Positions 8,929 to 18,824 of a stretch of DNA of 64,000 nucleotides are shown here, one piece after another. Below the pieces are notes generated by a model. That model did not search any database and had not been told where the DNA came from. It worked only from the letters and a program-made list of their open reading frames with translations. The DNA comes from Chryseobacterium sp. H1D6B. GTDB taxonomy: Bacteria > Bacteroidota > Bacteroidia > Flavobacteriales > Weeksellaceae. The stretch's first letter is position 1, and each line of letters starts with the position of its first letter. The translations under genes were made by a program, and so were the position numbers. The stretch spans positions 3,844,001 through 3,908,000 of the forward strand of contig NZ_JARXVJ010000001.1 in NCBI RefSeq assembly GCF_029892445.1. Reading direction: 5' to 3'.

Positions 8929-10275
8929 TTAAACTGTTGTCATTTTTTTTGACTGGTAATTTTTTAAAAATAGTAAAGTAACTATTCCTACGGTGATCTC
9001 AATCAAAGCACTTCCCCAGTAGATACTTTTAATTCCAAAATAATAGGGGAGTATCAGCATAAGCGGAATATATAAAACGATCTGGCGCAGCAAAACCAGA
9101 AAACTGGCTTTTTTACTGTCGTTCACCGCCGGATAATAAGATAATGCCAGAACCGTTATCGGAAGTAAAGGAAGCACTGAGAAAAACAATCTGAAATCGA
9201 GGATCTGGCCTGCACTTACTTTATATCCGGGAAGCATTAATCCTATCAGCTGCTCTGGAAAAAACAAAGCGATAAAAAAGAAAGGAAAAAGCACAGCAAT
9301 ACCTGCCAAAATATACGTTTTTAGAAACTTCCGGGCTCTTTGGTACTGTCCCGCACCAAAATTGATCCCGACTACCGGCTGTAATCCTCTCATCAGTCCA
9401 AATAACGGAGTGAGTAAAAATAAAAAGAACCGGTTCAATACTGTGAAGAATGAAATATCCCTCTCTGTTCCGTAAGCCGCAATGGCATTGAATATAATAA
9501 TACTCTGTACAACGCCCATTACAGACAATATCATCTCAGGAAGTCCTAATTTTAATATCCGTTTTCCAATAGATGAGTCATATGAAACTGATTTCCAATT
9601 GGTCTTAAAAGAACTCTTTCCTTTTGCATAATAATAGAATCCGAGAAGGGAATAAATGATCATTCCGCAGTTCGTCGCCCATGCAGCACCCGAAACTCCC
9701 ATTCCAAAAGCAGAAATGAATATCGGCTTTAAAATAATGTCTATAACAAGTCCTACAGCAATCATTTTCGCTGCGGTTTTCATTTTCCCTTCACTTCTTA
9801 CCAGCATATTTAAGGCTAACCCATATATCCAGAAAACAGTCCCGATAAGCGTCACCCTGAAATACTCAACCGCAATGGTTTGTAAAGCTCCTTTTGCTCC
9901 CATCATGGCCATAAGCTCATGGGCATAGAGGTAAGCCGGAATTGTACAAATGAGGGAGAAAAAGATACACAGGAAATTAAAACTGCTAAAAAGATTGTAT
10001 AGTTTATCTTCCCGGCCTTCTCCGATCCAGATGCTTACCGCTGCTCCGGCACCCGTTCCCACAAGTCTTCCAAATCCTAAAACGATCTGTGACAGAGGAT
10101 AAGCCATTCCTACCGCAGCCAGTGCCTGCGTGTTGATCAGGTATCCCACAAACATTGCATCCAGAAAGTTGTTGACTCCATATAAAACAATAGCGGCAAC
10201 AGCAGGCCATGAAGTTTCCCACATGACCTTTTTTAAGTCTCCTTTAAGAATGAATGTTTTTCGGTCTGTTGTCAT
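8929..10275 (-). CDS. MATE-family efflux transporter, probable siderophore exporter
   Basis: This 448-aa multidrug/toxin extrusion-type membrane protein has about 12 hydrophobic segments and motifs such as WPAVAAIVLYGVNNFLD and GRLVGTGAGAAVSIWIGEG. The ATG at 10275 (MTTDRKTF) is preferred over an upstream TTG at 10302. It overlaps the end of the N-hydroxylase gene by 32 bp, which indicates translational coupling. As the last gene of the siderophore cluster it most likely exports the finished siderophore across the inner membrane. The MATE family itself uses Na+ or H+ gradients. Confidence 0.88.
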   Translation of the reverse strand: MTTDRKTFILKGDLKKVMWETSWPAVAAIVLYGVNNFLDAMFVGYLINTQALAAVGMAYPLSQIVLGFGRLVGTGAGAAVSIWIGEGREDKLYNLFSSFNFLCIFFSLICTIPAYLYAHELMAMMGAKGALQTIAVEYFRVTLIGTVFWIYGLALNMLVRSEGKMKTAAKMIAVGLVIDIILKPIFISAFGMGVSGAAWATNCGMIIYSLLGFYYYAKGKSSFKTNWKSVSYDSSIGKRILKLGLPEMILSVMGVVQSIIIFNAIAAYGTERDISFFTVLNRFFLFLLTPLFGLMRGLQPVVGINFGAGQYQRARKFLKTYILAGIAVLFPFFFIALFFPEQLIGLMLPGYKVSAGQILDFRLFFSVLPLLPITVLALSYYPAVNDSKKASFLVLLRQIVLYIPLMLILPYYFGIKSIYWGSALIEITVGIVTLLFLKNYQSKKMTTV

Positions 10276-11605
10276 ATTGTGTAGTAAATTGTTGGAAGGC
10301 AATACGTTTTTCTACAGCGTAAATCTCCTTTCCTGCAATCGAATTAATAATAATCGCGTTACGGTAAGCGCCCATTCCAAGATCCGGAGTTACAAAACCA
10401 TGGGTATGAAGTTCTGCATTCTGTACAAAAATACTTTCAGCTACATCAATCGTATAGCGGCGGCTCACTTCAAACAAACCTTCTTCTGTTCTTTGGATTA
10501 AACTTTCAATTCCTTTTAAAAACTGAGGTTCTTTGTATTTATATCCCGTTGCCAGAATAATATAATCTGAAATATGAGTAAATGTAAGATCATCCTGAAC
10601 GTGGGTGAAATTCAAAACATAAGAATTCCCTTCTGGAGAGACAGCATCTAATTGGCTGCTCGGTCTCAGCTGTACATTTAAAGGTACATTTCCTACACTC
10701 ATTTCATAAAGCGTATCAAAGATATCATTGATCAGGTCAAAATTGATTCCTTTATAAAGCGGCGGCTGCTTTCCTAAAAGTGTTTGGCGCTGTGAAGAAG
10801 GCATATTATAAAAATGATCTACATACTCAGGAGAAGTTAATTCCAAAGTCAGCTTTGAATATTCCATCGGAAAGAAACGGTCTGGTCTTGTGAACCAGCT
10901 CATAGAAAGATTTTCTTTAGTTTCAGGCAGAAGATCCTGGAATATTTCTGCGGCGCTCTGCCCCGAACCGATAATTGAAACTGAACCTGCATTCAAAATA
11001 TCCTGTTTACGGTGAAGGTATTCTGAAGTGTGGATCACATTGGGAAGATTTTTATCCTTCATAAATGCCGGAAGGCTCGGCTGGGTTCCCGTTCCCAATA
11101 CTATTTTTTCAGAATAATATCTTTTAACATCATTGTTTTTTAGATCCAGCACCTCAATCGTGTACAATTCTTCGGCTTCATTATAACGGATGCTTTCCAC
11201 TTTTTTTCCAAAAGAACAGTTCGGCAGTTTATTCGATGCCCACTGGCAGTACAGATTATATTCTTTTCTCAGGATATAAAAATCTTCCCTGATGTAGAAC
11301 TTGTAAAGACGGTCTGTTTCTTTCAGGAAATTCAGGAAGCTGTATTTACTTGCCGGATCCGCCATCGTCACAAGATCTGCCATAAAAGGTACCTGCAGGG
11401 TTGCATTATCAAGCATTAAACCAGGATGCCAGTCGAAACCGTCTGCCTGATCCAGAAAAAGTGATGTTATAGATTCCACTGGCTCTAAAAGCGCCGCCAA
11501 TCCAAGGTTAAAGGGGCCGATGCCGACCCCGATAACTGTATATATTTGTTTGTGTTCCAAGATATTTTTTATTTTTAATTTAAATTTTAATCGTATGTCA
11601 TTCAA
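10244..11605 (-). CDS. L-lysine/L-ornithine (or diamine) N-hydroxylase, SidA/IucD/PvdA family
   Basis: The protein shows the FAD motif GVGIGPFNLGLAALLEP, the NADPH motif GSGQSAAEIFQDL and the C-terminal ATGYKY segment of N-hydroxylating flavoprotein monooxygenases. These make the hydroxylamine that becomes the hydroxamate iron ligand. No ATG lies at the N-terminus: TTG at 11605 gives 453 aa, and a second TTG at 11560 just before the conserved EHKQIYTVIG gives 438 aa. With a PLP decarboxylase in the cluster, the substrate is likely a diamine (cadaverine or putrescine), as for DesB. That choice is inference. Confidence 0.9.
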   Translation of the reverse strand: MNDIRLKFKLKIKNILEHKQIYTVIGVGIGPFNLGLAALLEPVESITSLFLDQADGFDWHPGLMLDNATLQVPFMADLVTMADPASKYSFLNFLKETDRLYKFYIREDFYILRKEYNLYCQWASNKLPNCSFGKKVESIRYNEAEELYTIEVLDLKNNDVKRYYSEKIVLGTGTQPSLPAFMKDKNLPNVIHTSEYLHRKQDILNAGSVSIIGSGQSAAEIFQDLLPETKENLSMSWFTRPDRFFPMEYSKLTLELTSPEYVDHFYNMPSSQRQTLLGKQPPLYKGINFDLINDIFDTLYEMSVGNVPLNVQLRPSSQLDAVSPEGNSYVLNFTHVQDDLTFTHISDYIILATGYKYKEPQFLKGIESLIQRTEEGLFEVSRRYTIDVAESIFVQNAELHTHGFVTPDLGMGAYRNAIIINSIAGKEIYAVEKRIAFQQFTTQYDNRPKNIHS

Positions 11606-12110
11606 ATGAAAAATCCCTTAATGAAAAGATTTCTCCTACCGTCGAAATGACAAACTGTACGTAAAAACAACTGTTTTTGTCATTCAGAACAAAGTGAAAA
11701 ATCTCCCTTAATACTCTTACCTTCTTAACTCAAAACTTAATGGTTCGTTTTTTAAAACATTAATAATCATTTAAGGCGTAAAGAATTAAGATTTCTCCTA
11801 ACGCCTAAATGACAAACTGTACGTAAAAACAGCTGTTTTTTGTCATTCAGAACGGAGCAACGCGAAGTGAAGAATCTCCCTTAATAACCTTAACTTCTTA
11901 ACTCAAAACTTAACGGTTCGTTTTTTAAAACATTAATAATCATTTAAGACGTAAAGAATTAAGATTTCTCCTGCCGTCGAAATGACAAACTGTACGTAAA
12001 AACAACTGTTTTTTGTCATTCAGAACGGAGCAACGCGGAGTGAAGAATCTCCCTTAATACTCTTAACTTCTTAACTCAAAACTTAATGGTTCGTTTTTTA
12101 ACATTAAGAT
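11606..12110. repeat. Three-copy imperfect tandem repeat of about 165 bp
   Basis: Three head-to-tail copies start at about 11627, 11789 and 11962 (each at AGATTTCTCC), with periods of 162 and 173 bp; the third runs to about 12110. Each contains an inverted pair AATGACAAA ... TTTGTCATT (11646-11654 and 11676-11684 in copy 1), then a GAACGGAG...GTGAAGAATCTCC segment (degenerate in copy 1), then CTTCTTAACTCAAAACTTAA and GGTTCGTTTTTTAA. No ORF is conserved in it. It fills the gap between the synthetase and hydroxylase genes and could fold into serial hairpins in the transcript. Confidence 0.85.
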
Positions 12111-14533
12111 TAAACATTCTTTGTTTCCAGCCTGCTCTCAGGGCACTTCTCCCAATAGTTCTCTCTCGTACAGAAAGTGAGATAAGCCGTTTTATGAGGC
12201 ATTTTAATAATTCCTTCGCGGGTATACCCCAGTTTTGTGATCAACCGGTCTGTCGGTACTGCTTCCACCGAAGCTTCCCCAATACATTTACCCACCTCAG
12301 GAAGCATGAAAATATAATCTAAAGCAACCTGGAAAGACTGGAAAGAGAACTTTTTATCTTTCTGCGTTTCAGCGACAAAAAAATGAGTTCCATAATCTGA
12401 CGGCAGAGAATCATAATGCGCTCCTACGACATCTCTCATCGGCCAGTAAGGCTCAAAACTGAATTGAGGAATTCCGTTCACTTCTCCTATAAAGCTGTGC
12501 TGTTCATCGCTTGGAAGAATTGTTCTGAACCAGAGTTCAAGATCTCTTTTAGGCCCGTCCATTTTCCAGTAAGGCTTTGCATGTTCTCTATTGAACCATT
12601 CATGGACCATTTCAAAATCACGGTCTATATCAAAAGGCCTGATGCTGATGGTTATATTTTCATCTTCAAAATCACGTGAATAAACGGTTTCTTTTGTTTC
12701 CGGCTTGATCAGCTTTTTTGTGAAGAAATATTTATTTAATGGATTCGGAGTGTTTAGAAAAACGGCAGGGTATTCTAAAGATTCATCTGCTTCATTGATG
12801 TTTTGTAAACTCGTGATCAGATTTCCTTTCGTATACCAGTCTCTTTTGTTGATGATATAATCTACCAGTCCGGTTTCATCTTCATTTTCTACGCTTTTGA
12901 ATGCTTTATACACAAGATTGATCAGTTTCCTTTCATCGGCTAACTGATTACATCCTAATGCATTTACGACGCCGAGGATATTATTCGTTACCAGATAGTA
13001 ATTATATTTCGGGGCTAATGATTCTTCGTCAATGATAGAGTGGCTTTCATCCGCAATGCCTGGAAGCGCTGCAGAAACCATTTCTTTTCTTCCTTCTCTG
13101 AAAAAGAAACCTTGATTATCTCTAAAATAAATTTTCGCAGGGAAGCCTTTTTTGTCTAGTTCGATCATTACATTCTGCTGGTGAAACTCGCAGGCAAGCC
13201 CATAAGTATTTAATATTCCTACAATAGGCCTTACACAGATATGAAGATACTGTTTGAACCAGTCCAGAGCGGTCTGTTCAACGGTCTGATTAAGATCTCC
13301 CGCAGCTTTCACAATAATATTCTGCAGTCTTGAGGGCTCTCCTAATATTCCGTCCTGACAGAGAGCAGCAAGCAGTGTAATATTTTTATTTTTATTCTCT
13401 CCTTTGAAAGGGTTTCTTCTGATGCTGATGTTAAACCCGTTGATCACTTTCCCATTAAAAGTAACGGCAATAAATGCCGGATCTACCATGAAGTCTATTT
13501 CAGGGAAATCTTTCTGCAGATTTTTTCCCCAGTCGGTTTTTAACAGACGGCTGATATCATGGCCACGGTGGAGTTCCGGGTACAGATTGATTCTTTCAGA
13601 ATTGGTGATCTTTACATGCAGGGAAAATTTATACATCCATCTGCTGTCTTCGCTGTATACCGTTCTTACCGATGAAGTAGGAGTGAAGTATTCTCCGTAA
13701 TGTCCCAGCGCAAAAAGAATTCCCTGTTCCTGCATAATCTGTACATTTTCCTGAGTCAGCAGGTATTCAGCTTCCCAAGGATGCATCGGAACAATTTGAT
13801 AGTCTGAAAACTTATCCCATAATGTTTTATGTTCCGGGTCAAGAAGCGGATATATTTTTTGGCTTAATTCTTTCGTTACAAGTTCACCATCTGCATTTTT
13901 TTCAATGATATTTTCTGGATTGATCAAAAAATAAAATAACTGGAACTGTCCTGAAGTTTCCGGAGAATATTTCAGCAGATCTTCATTATTAAATCCCTGC
14001 TTCGATTTAGGAACAGGGTGGAAGATATGTCCTAAAATAAGCGACTGCTCTGCCTCAATGAAAGACATTTCCAGTTCGTTCACCTGTTTTTTGTTCTCAA
14101 CAAGATAGTTTAAATAAATGGTGAGATTTTCAATACTGTTATTCAGTCTCTTTAAAACTGTAGAAGCATCAATATTAGGATATATTCCTTTTGCATGTTC
14201 CGCAGTAAGAGTCATAAAACCATAAATATCCACTTCTTCTACCTCCTCAGTATCCAGAATTCTTCTGATCACCGGGAAATCAAAAAGATGTCTTCCGCTT
14301 TCTGAAAAATAACGTACAGGAACATACACATCGCATCCTATGGAAGAAAAATCGATTCTGATATGCAGATCTGTTGGGGTCTCCTGAAGATGTTCCGCAA
14401 GGGTTTCATCATATTTTGGAATTCCTAAATAACTGCTCCAATTAGTAAACTCCCTCATATAGCAGTTGATCAGTGCCGTGTAATTAATTATTTCAGACTG
14501 TTCTGGTATATTAATTGACTTCAATGTATTCAT
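12110..14533 (-). CDS. Fused NIS siderophore synthetase (IucA/IucC) and siderophore N-acyltransferase
   Basis: The 807-aa product joins two enzymes. Residues of about 130-600 are an IucA/IucC synthetase, with MHPWEAEYLLTQEN, the ATP-site pattern TPTSSVRTVY, FSLHVKITNSERINLYPEL and a C-terminal FhuF-like part with acidic and aromatic motifs (FRDNQGFFFREG). From about 627 a GNAT domain follows, starting ISIRPFDIDRD, with WFNREHAKPYWKM and FIGEVNGIPQF, as in AlcB/DesC-type acyltransferases. The N-acyl hydroxylamine would be made and then condensed by one polypeptide. The start ATG at 14533 overlaps the decarboxylase gene by 23 bp. Confidence 0.92.
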   Translation of the reverse strand: MNTLKSINIPEQSEIINYTALINCYMREFTNWSSYLGIPKYDETLAEHLQETPTDLHIRIDFSSIGCDVYVPVRYFSESGRHLFDFPVIRRILDTEEVEEVDIYGFMTLTAEHAKGIYPNIDASTVLKRLNNSIENLTIYLNYLVENKKQVNELEMSFIEAEQSLILGHIFHPVPKSKQGFNNEDLLKYSPETSGQFQLFYFLINPENIIEKNADGELVTKELSQKIYPLLDPEHKTLWDKFSDYQIVPMHPWEAEYLLTQENVQIMQEQGILFALGHYGEYFTPTSSVRTVYSEDSRWMYKFSLHVKITNSERINLYPELHRGHDISRLLKTDWGKNLQKDFPEIDFMVDPAFIAVTFNGKVINGFNISIRRNPFKGENKNKNITLLAALCQDGILGEPSRLQNIIVKAAGDLNQTVEQTALDWFKQYLHICVRPIVGILNTYGLACEFHQQNVMIELDKKGFPAKIYFRDNQGFFFREGRKEMVSAALPGIADESHSIIDEESLAPKYNYYLVTNNILGVVNALGCNQLADERKLINLVYKAFKSVENEDETGLVDYIINKRDWYTKGNLITSLQNINEADESLEYPAVFLNTPNPLNKYFFTKKLIKPETKETVYSRDFEDENITISIRPFDIDRDFEMVHEWFNREHAKPYWKMDGPKRDLELWFRTILPSDEQHSFIGEVNGIPQFSFEPYWPMRDVVGAHYDSLPSDYGTHFFVAETQKDKKFSFQSFQVALDYIFMLPEVGKCIGEASVEAVPTDRLITKLGYTREGIIKMPHKTAYLTFCTRENYWEKCPESRLETKNV

Positions 14534-16028
14534 TTCCGTATTGTTTTATTGTGTTAAGTATAGATTTAATGTCTTCAATTGTTGTTAAAGGGTTCAGGAT
14601 CGTAAACTTCAGATAGAACTGTCCGTTTACTTTAGTTCCTGCTACCAGGCCGTTTCCGCTTTTATAAAGCTGGGATTTGATGTAAGTATTAATTCTGCTG
14701 AGATCAAATGTTTTAAAAGGATCGGCAGAATATCTGAATACCAGAGCTGAAAGATCAGAACGGTTCAGCAGTTCAAAATTCGGATCATTTTCTAGTAGAG
14801 TAGCCGCCTCATCAGCAGTATGAATAATTCTGTCAATGTAAGTTCCAAGCCCTTTTTTTCCAATAATTCTGAGGGTAAACCATAATTTTAAAGCATCAAA
14901 CCTTCTGGTAGTCTGTATCGATTTATTCACCTGATTCGGGATTTCGTTCTCATCATGGTCTTTAGGGTTCAGATAATCGGCATAATGGGTGATCAGTCCG
15001 AAATATTTTCTGTCATTCAAAATAAACCCGCTGCTGCTCACCGGCTGGAAGAAAGATTTGTGATAATCTACTGTCACAGAATGTGCCTGCTCAATTCCTT
15101 GAATTAAATGACGGTACTTTTCCGTTAACAGCAGGGCGCATCCATAAGCCGCATCCACATGGAACCAGAGCTTATACTGTTTTGCAATTCCAGCTATGTT
15201 AGTAAGCGGATCAACGTTTCCAAAATCTGTAGTTCCTGCAGTTGCTGCTACAGCAATCGGGATATTTCCATTTTCAATTTCCTTTCTTACCGCATCTTCC
15301 AGCAGAACACTGTTCATTCTAAAAGAACGGTCTGTTTTTATTTTAACAACAGCCTGCTCTCCAAGTCCCAGAATAGAAGCACTTTTCTGAATGCTGAAAT
15401 GCGCCGCATCTGAAACAAAAATTCTAAAGCGGTGAGCCTGTTCAGGAAGTCCGTCTTTTTTAATATTATGATTAAAATGTTCGAGTGCGTAATGATCTCT
15501 TGCCAGAAGCATTCCCATCAGGTTGCTCTGTGATCCGCCGCTGGTAAATATTCCGTCTGAAGAACTTCCAAAACCTATTTCTCCGCAGGTCCAGTCGATC
15601 AGTTTCTGTTCCATCAATGTCCCGCCGGCACTTTGATCCCAAGTATCTAATGATGAATTAATAGAGCTGATCAACATTTCTGCGGCCACAGCCGGAATCA
15701 CAACAGGGCAGTTAAGATGCGCCGTATATTTTGGATGATGGAATGCGACTGCATGTTTTATATATAGCCTCGTAACCTCATCAAAAACCTCATCATAGCT
15801 TATGGCAGGATCATTAAGATCTATATTTTCAAATTGTTTTCTCAGCTCCCTCGGAGATACGCCGCTGAAGGGCTGATTCGTTTCTTCTAAAAATGAAATG
15901 ACACTTTCCTTAGCTCTGTGCACCGCATTTTCATATTCCTGGATATTAATATCACAAAATAAATTCTCCAGATTTGGGAAAAGACTTTCCTTTTCCGAAA
16001 CCAATTGTCCGGTAATAAGTGTATTCAT
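14511..16028 (-). CDS. PLP-dependent group II decarboxylase for the siderophore diamine
   Basis: The 505-aa protein is a fold-type I decarboxylase related to L-2,4-diaminobutyrate and DesA-type lysine decarboxylases. It has the pyridine-binding Asp in WFHVDAAYGCA and the PLP lysine in TVDYHKSFFQP. It would supply a diamine for N-hydroxylation. The start is an ATG at 16028. Its 3' end overlaps the fused synthetase by 23 bp, so the two are translationally coupled. A 140-bp gap separates it from the receptor gene upstream. Confidence 0.9.
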   Translation of the reverse strand: MNTLITGQLVSEKESLFPNLENLFCDINIQEYENAVHRAKESVISFLEETNQPFSGVSPRELRKQFENIDLNDPAISYDEVFDEVTRLYIKHAVAFHHPKYTAHLNCPVVIPAVAAEMLISSINSSLDTWDQSAGGTLMEQKLIDWTCGEIGFGSSSDGIFTSGGSQSNLMGMLLARDHYALEHFNHNIKKDGLPEQAHRFRIFVSDAAHFSIQKSASILGLGEQAVVKIKTDRSFRMNSVLLEDAVRKEIENGNIPIAVAATAGTTDFGNVDPLTNIAGIAKQYKLWFHVDAAYGCALLLTEKYRHLIQGIEQAHSVTVDYHKSFFQPVSSSGFILNDRKYFGLITHYADYLNPKDHDENEIPNQVNKSIQTTRRFDALKLWFTLRIIGKKGLGTYIDRIIHTADEAATLLENDPNFELLNRSDLSALVFRYSADPFKTFDLSRINTYIKSQLYKSGNGLVAGTKVNGQFYLKFTILNPLTTIEDIKSILNTIKQYGNEYIEVN

Positions 16029-16168
16029 AAAAAATAGTGGATTTGTGTTTCTTTTTACTTTTTAAATAGTATTTAGATTCTTTTTAATTGTTAGATATCA
16101 TCAGTTCGAGTAGATTTTTTTGTATTGACATCCTTAAAAAACAGACTCAAACTGAAGAATTTCACTGA

Positions 16169-18397
16169 TTAATAAGTGATCGTGTATCCTAGAGAAAATG
16201 TAGTTCCTCTCCCTTGATACGCAAATGCTTTTTGAGGTGCCCCGTAGAAAAAGACAGAACGCTGTCCCCATATCGTGGTATACTGTCTGTTGAACAAATT
16301 CTGCACTCCAAAGTTGATGGTTCCTTTGTTCAATTTTACGTCTCCCATAAGATCGAATAGGGTATACCCCGTGATCTTCATGTCTGCTAAGTCTGTATAG
16401 TTCATGGAATTTTCCATCTGTAGTCTCAGTGAAAATCTTTTGGCATTCCATCCTGTGAACACCATAAATTTAGAAGGATTCGATGCATAGACAGATTGGT
16501 TCTGCCAGCCGTCATTGACTGTTTTTGTTTCAGAATCCATCAATAACACATTTCCTCCCAGTTCAAGACCCTGTGTAAATCTGTATCCTACAGCTCCTTC
16601 AAAGCCGAAGTTTCTCAATTTCTGGTCAAGCAGTGAAATCGTAAAGGCTACATTATCAATTTTTAAGGTTTTGTTTGAAAGTGCATAGAAAAATGATCCC
16701 TGTGCATACAGACCTTCTCCGCTCGCATTCCGTCTAAAACCAATTTCCATCTGATCAGTCTTGATTCCGCTTAAAGGCTGTTCATTAATATTGATACTGT
16801 TTAATAAATTCCAGCGGTTGTTGACTAATTCATATTTTCCAAAACCATACGATTTTGCAGCATCAGGAACAGCGAATCCCTGCGAAAAGCTCAGCCAGGT
16901 CTGCCATGAAGTATCTACCCTGTACAGTAAACTGGCATTGAGTAATGTTACATCATAGTTGTTTTTACCTCCTTTTACAACGTCTGCAGCATTTCCGTAG
17001 CCGAAGTGCATATAAACCTGCTCTTTGAACCCTACAAAATCATCCTGTTTTACGTTGATAAACTGCTGTCTGATTCCTCCGGAAAGGGTAAGTTGCTTTG
17101 TAATATTCCAGTCTGCCTGAATAAATCCAGCCAGCGTAAAGATCTTAGTGTCCGGATATCTTCCTACAAAAGCATCTGTTTTGTTTACCAGCCCGCCTGA
17201 TTCACTGCTTATTTGCGGATTAAATATCGCCTGATCTCCTTTAAAATTTTCCTGTTCGCCGTCTACTCCGTAAGTGAAATTGAAAGAATTCCATTTTTTA
17301 GAAAGAACGGCTTTTACACCGTATACATCTGTATTTCCTCTTGCTGAAGATAAAAATATAGGAAGAGTGATTCCTGCAGGAGGTTTAGGAACTTCAGCGA
17401 ATGAAGCCCCGAAATCAACTTCCTCTCTTCTTGCATAACCCTGTAAGATTAAATTATGCCCGCCTAATACATTACGCAGATTGTACTGCAGATTAGCCAT
17501 AAAACGTTCTGTACGAGGCACTACATCAGAATCAGCACCGTCCAGTACATTAATAAGGGCTGGATTCTTAGTAGTAAATCCTTCAAAGTTTTTACCAAAA
17601 GAAAGCCATTTTTTATTTCTTACTTTAGAATTATAATACTGCAGGTCGAGATCCAGATCCTGATTAGGAGCCAGCTTAGCACTCAGTCCGCCCAAAATAT
17701 CTATTGACCTGTTGTATTGAAAATCTGCCTGCTTTACATCCGTTATGATCTGATCCCCATTGGCATCGAAAGCACCCTCATTTTGAGTAAATGCTGCACC
17801 GATCCTGAACTTTACAGCGTCGCTTCCGCCTTCAATAGACTGGGCAATTCTTTTATCCAGATCACCTTTATGAAATCCGGATTTCAGCCCTGCTGAAGTT
17901 TCAAAGGCCAGTTTATTAGAAGTTGGTTTTTTCGTAATGATATTAATGATTCCTCCGGTGGAGTCACCTCCATAAATGGCAGAAGCCCCGGAAAGGACTT
18001 CAATTCTTGCAATGTTAAAAGGATCTATTGCGTCTAGTTGTCTGCTTGATGCTCTTGTACTGTTCAGTGAAATTCCATTGATCATTACAAGAACGTTTCG
18101 GCCTCTCATATTTTGAGCATAATTCGTTCTTCCTTGATTTCCGAAGTCGAATCCGGGGATCATATTCCCCAATACTTCTTTCAGTCCGGCACCTCCTTTG
18201 ATCTGCATTTGAAGATCTTTTTCATTGATCACCCAGACTGTTCCGGGAATATCACTGATTTGTTTCGGCGAGCGTGAAGAAACCAAAATCACCTCGTTTA
18301 TATCCTTTACTTTCAGCGTATCTTTTACTTCCTGAGCGGTCAATTTTGCAGCTAGTGAAGCCAGAACAACAATTGAAAGTACATAGTGTTTTCTCAT
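16169..18397 (-). CDS. TonB-dependent siderophore receptor
   Basis: This 742-aa outer-membrane receptor has a signal peptide ending KLTAQ, a plug domain from about residue 40 with RGRNVLVMINGISL and SGASAIYGGDSTGGIINIIT, and a beta-barrel ending in an aromatic strand (TTFSLGYTITY). It lacks the carboxypeptidase-like N-terminal extension common in SusC proteins, which fits a siderophore receptor. It is the first gene of the leftward siderophore cluster and is expected to import the ferric form of the product. A TAnnTTTG box lies 26 bp upstream. Regulation by iron is expected but I did not identify a Fur box. Confidence 0.93.
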   Translation of the reverse strand: MRKHYVLSIVVLASLAAKLTAQEVKDTLKVKDINEVILVSSRSPKQISDIPGTVWVINEKDLQMQIKGGAGLKEVLGNMIPGFDFGNQGRTNYAQNMRGRNVLVMINGISLNSTRASSRQLDAIDPFNIARIEVLSGASAIYGGDSTGGIINIITKKPTSNKLAFETSAGLKSGFHKGDLDKRIAQSIEGGSDAVKFRIGAAFTQNEGAFDANGDQIITDVKQADFQYNRSIDILGGLSAKLAPNQDLDLDLQYYNSKVRNKKWLSFGKNFEGFTTKNPALINVLDGADSDVVPRTERFMANLQYNLRNVLGGHNLILQGYARREEVDFGASFAEVPKPPAGITLPIFLSSARGNTDVYGVKAVLSKKWNSFNFTYGVDGEQENFKGDQAIFNPQISSESGGLVNKTDAFVGRYPDTKIFTLAGFIQADWNITKQLTLSGGIRQQFINVKQDDFVGFKEQVYMHFGYGNAADVVKGGKNNYDVTLLNASLLYRVDTSWQTWLSFSQGFAVPDAAKSYGFGKYELVNNRWNLLNSININEQPLSGIKTDQMEIGFRRNASGEGLYAQGSFFYALSNKTLKIDNVAFTISLLDQKLRNFGFEGAVGYRFTQGLELGGNVLLMDSETKTVNDGWQNQSVYASNPSKFMVFTGWNAKRFSLRLQMENSMNYTDLADMKITGYTLFDLMGDVKLNKGTINFGVQNLFNRQYTTIWGQRSVFFYGAPQKAFAYQGRGTTFSLGYTITY

Positions 18398-18423
18398 TTA
18401 TTTAGAATAATTAAAAATAAGAA

Positions 18424-18431
18424 CAAATATA
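18424..18431 (-). promoter_or_regulatory. Putative -7 box of the siderophore cluster
   Basis: The minus strand reads TATATTTG, matching TAnnTTTG, 26 bp before the TonB receptor start codon. No clear -33 TTG element is seen at the usual distance. Confidence 0.45.
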
Positions 18432-18768
18432 TAGTATTCTTACTTTTAGATTGAAATGATTTTTGTCATATAATTCTATTTAAAGTGAATTTAACATCAA
18501 ATTAAAGAGTTATCCAGTAAAAAAACAACTATAAAAAACTGATAAACAAGACATAAAATAAATCCGGAAGAAAAGGCAAAAATTAGAGTAAAAGAAAACA
18601 ATAACAAATCCGTAACCTAAAAAGCTTCATTTTTAACCCTTAATTAATACAATAGAAAATGCAAAAGAAGCATGCAAGACGATCATTTTTTTTAAAATAG
18701 AAAATTTGTGAATGGATTTAATCTAAAGTTTCCAAGTTATACCGCCCATCGCAAAGACACAGAACAGA

Positions 18769-18776
18769 TAAATTTG
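18769..18776 (+). promoter_or_regulatory. Putative -7 box of the Crp/Fnr gene
   Basis: TAAATTTG on the plus strand, 48 bp before the presumed TTG start, matches the Bacteroidota -7 consensus. Confidence 0.4.
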
Positions 18777-18824
18777 AATCTTAACTAAAAAAATTAATAC
18801 CTTCATGCTGTTAAAAGATAGAAA

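Larger units (their letters stand above)
18398..18824. other. Gene-free divergent promoter region (427 bp)
   Basis: This AT-rich stretch separates the leftward TonB receptor from the rightward Crp/Fnr gene. Apart from one promoter-like -7 box facing each way (18424-18431 minus, 18769-18776 plus), I see no ORF, long repeat or convincing Fur box. Confidence 0.5.

Noticed and set aside
11606..12110. The repeat array as a CRISPR
   Set aside because: The units are about 165 bp, adjacent without unique spacers, and there is no cas gene. This is a tandem non-coding repeat.
18398..18824. A Fur box upstream of the TonB receptor
   Set aside because: I looked for a 19-bp inverted GATAAT-type pattern and found no convincing match. 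Iron regulation is likely but not shown by the sequence.
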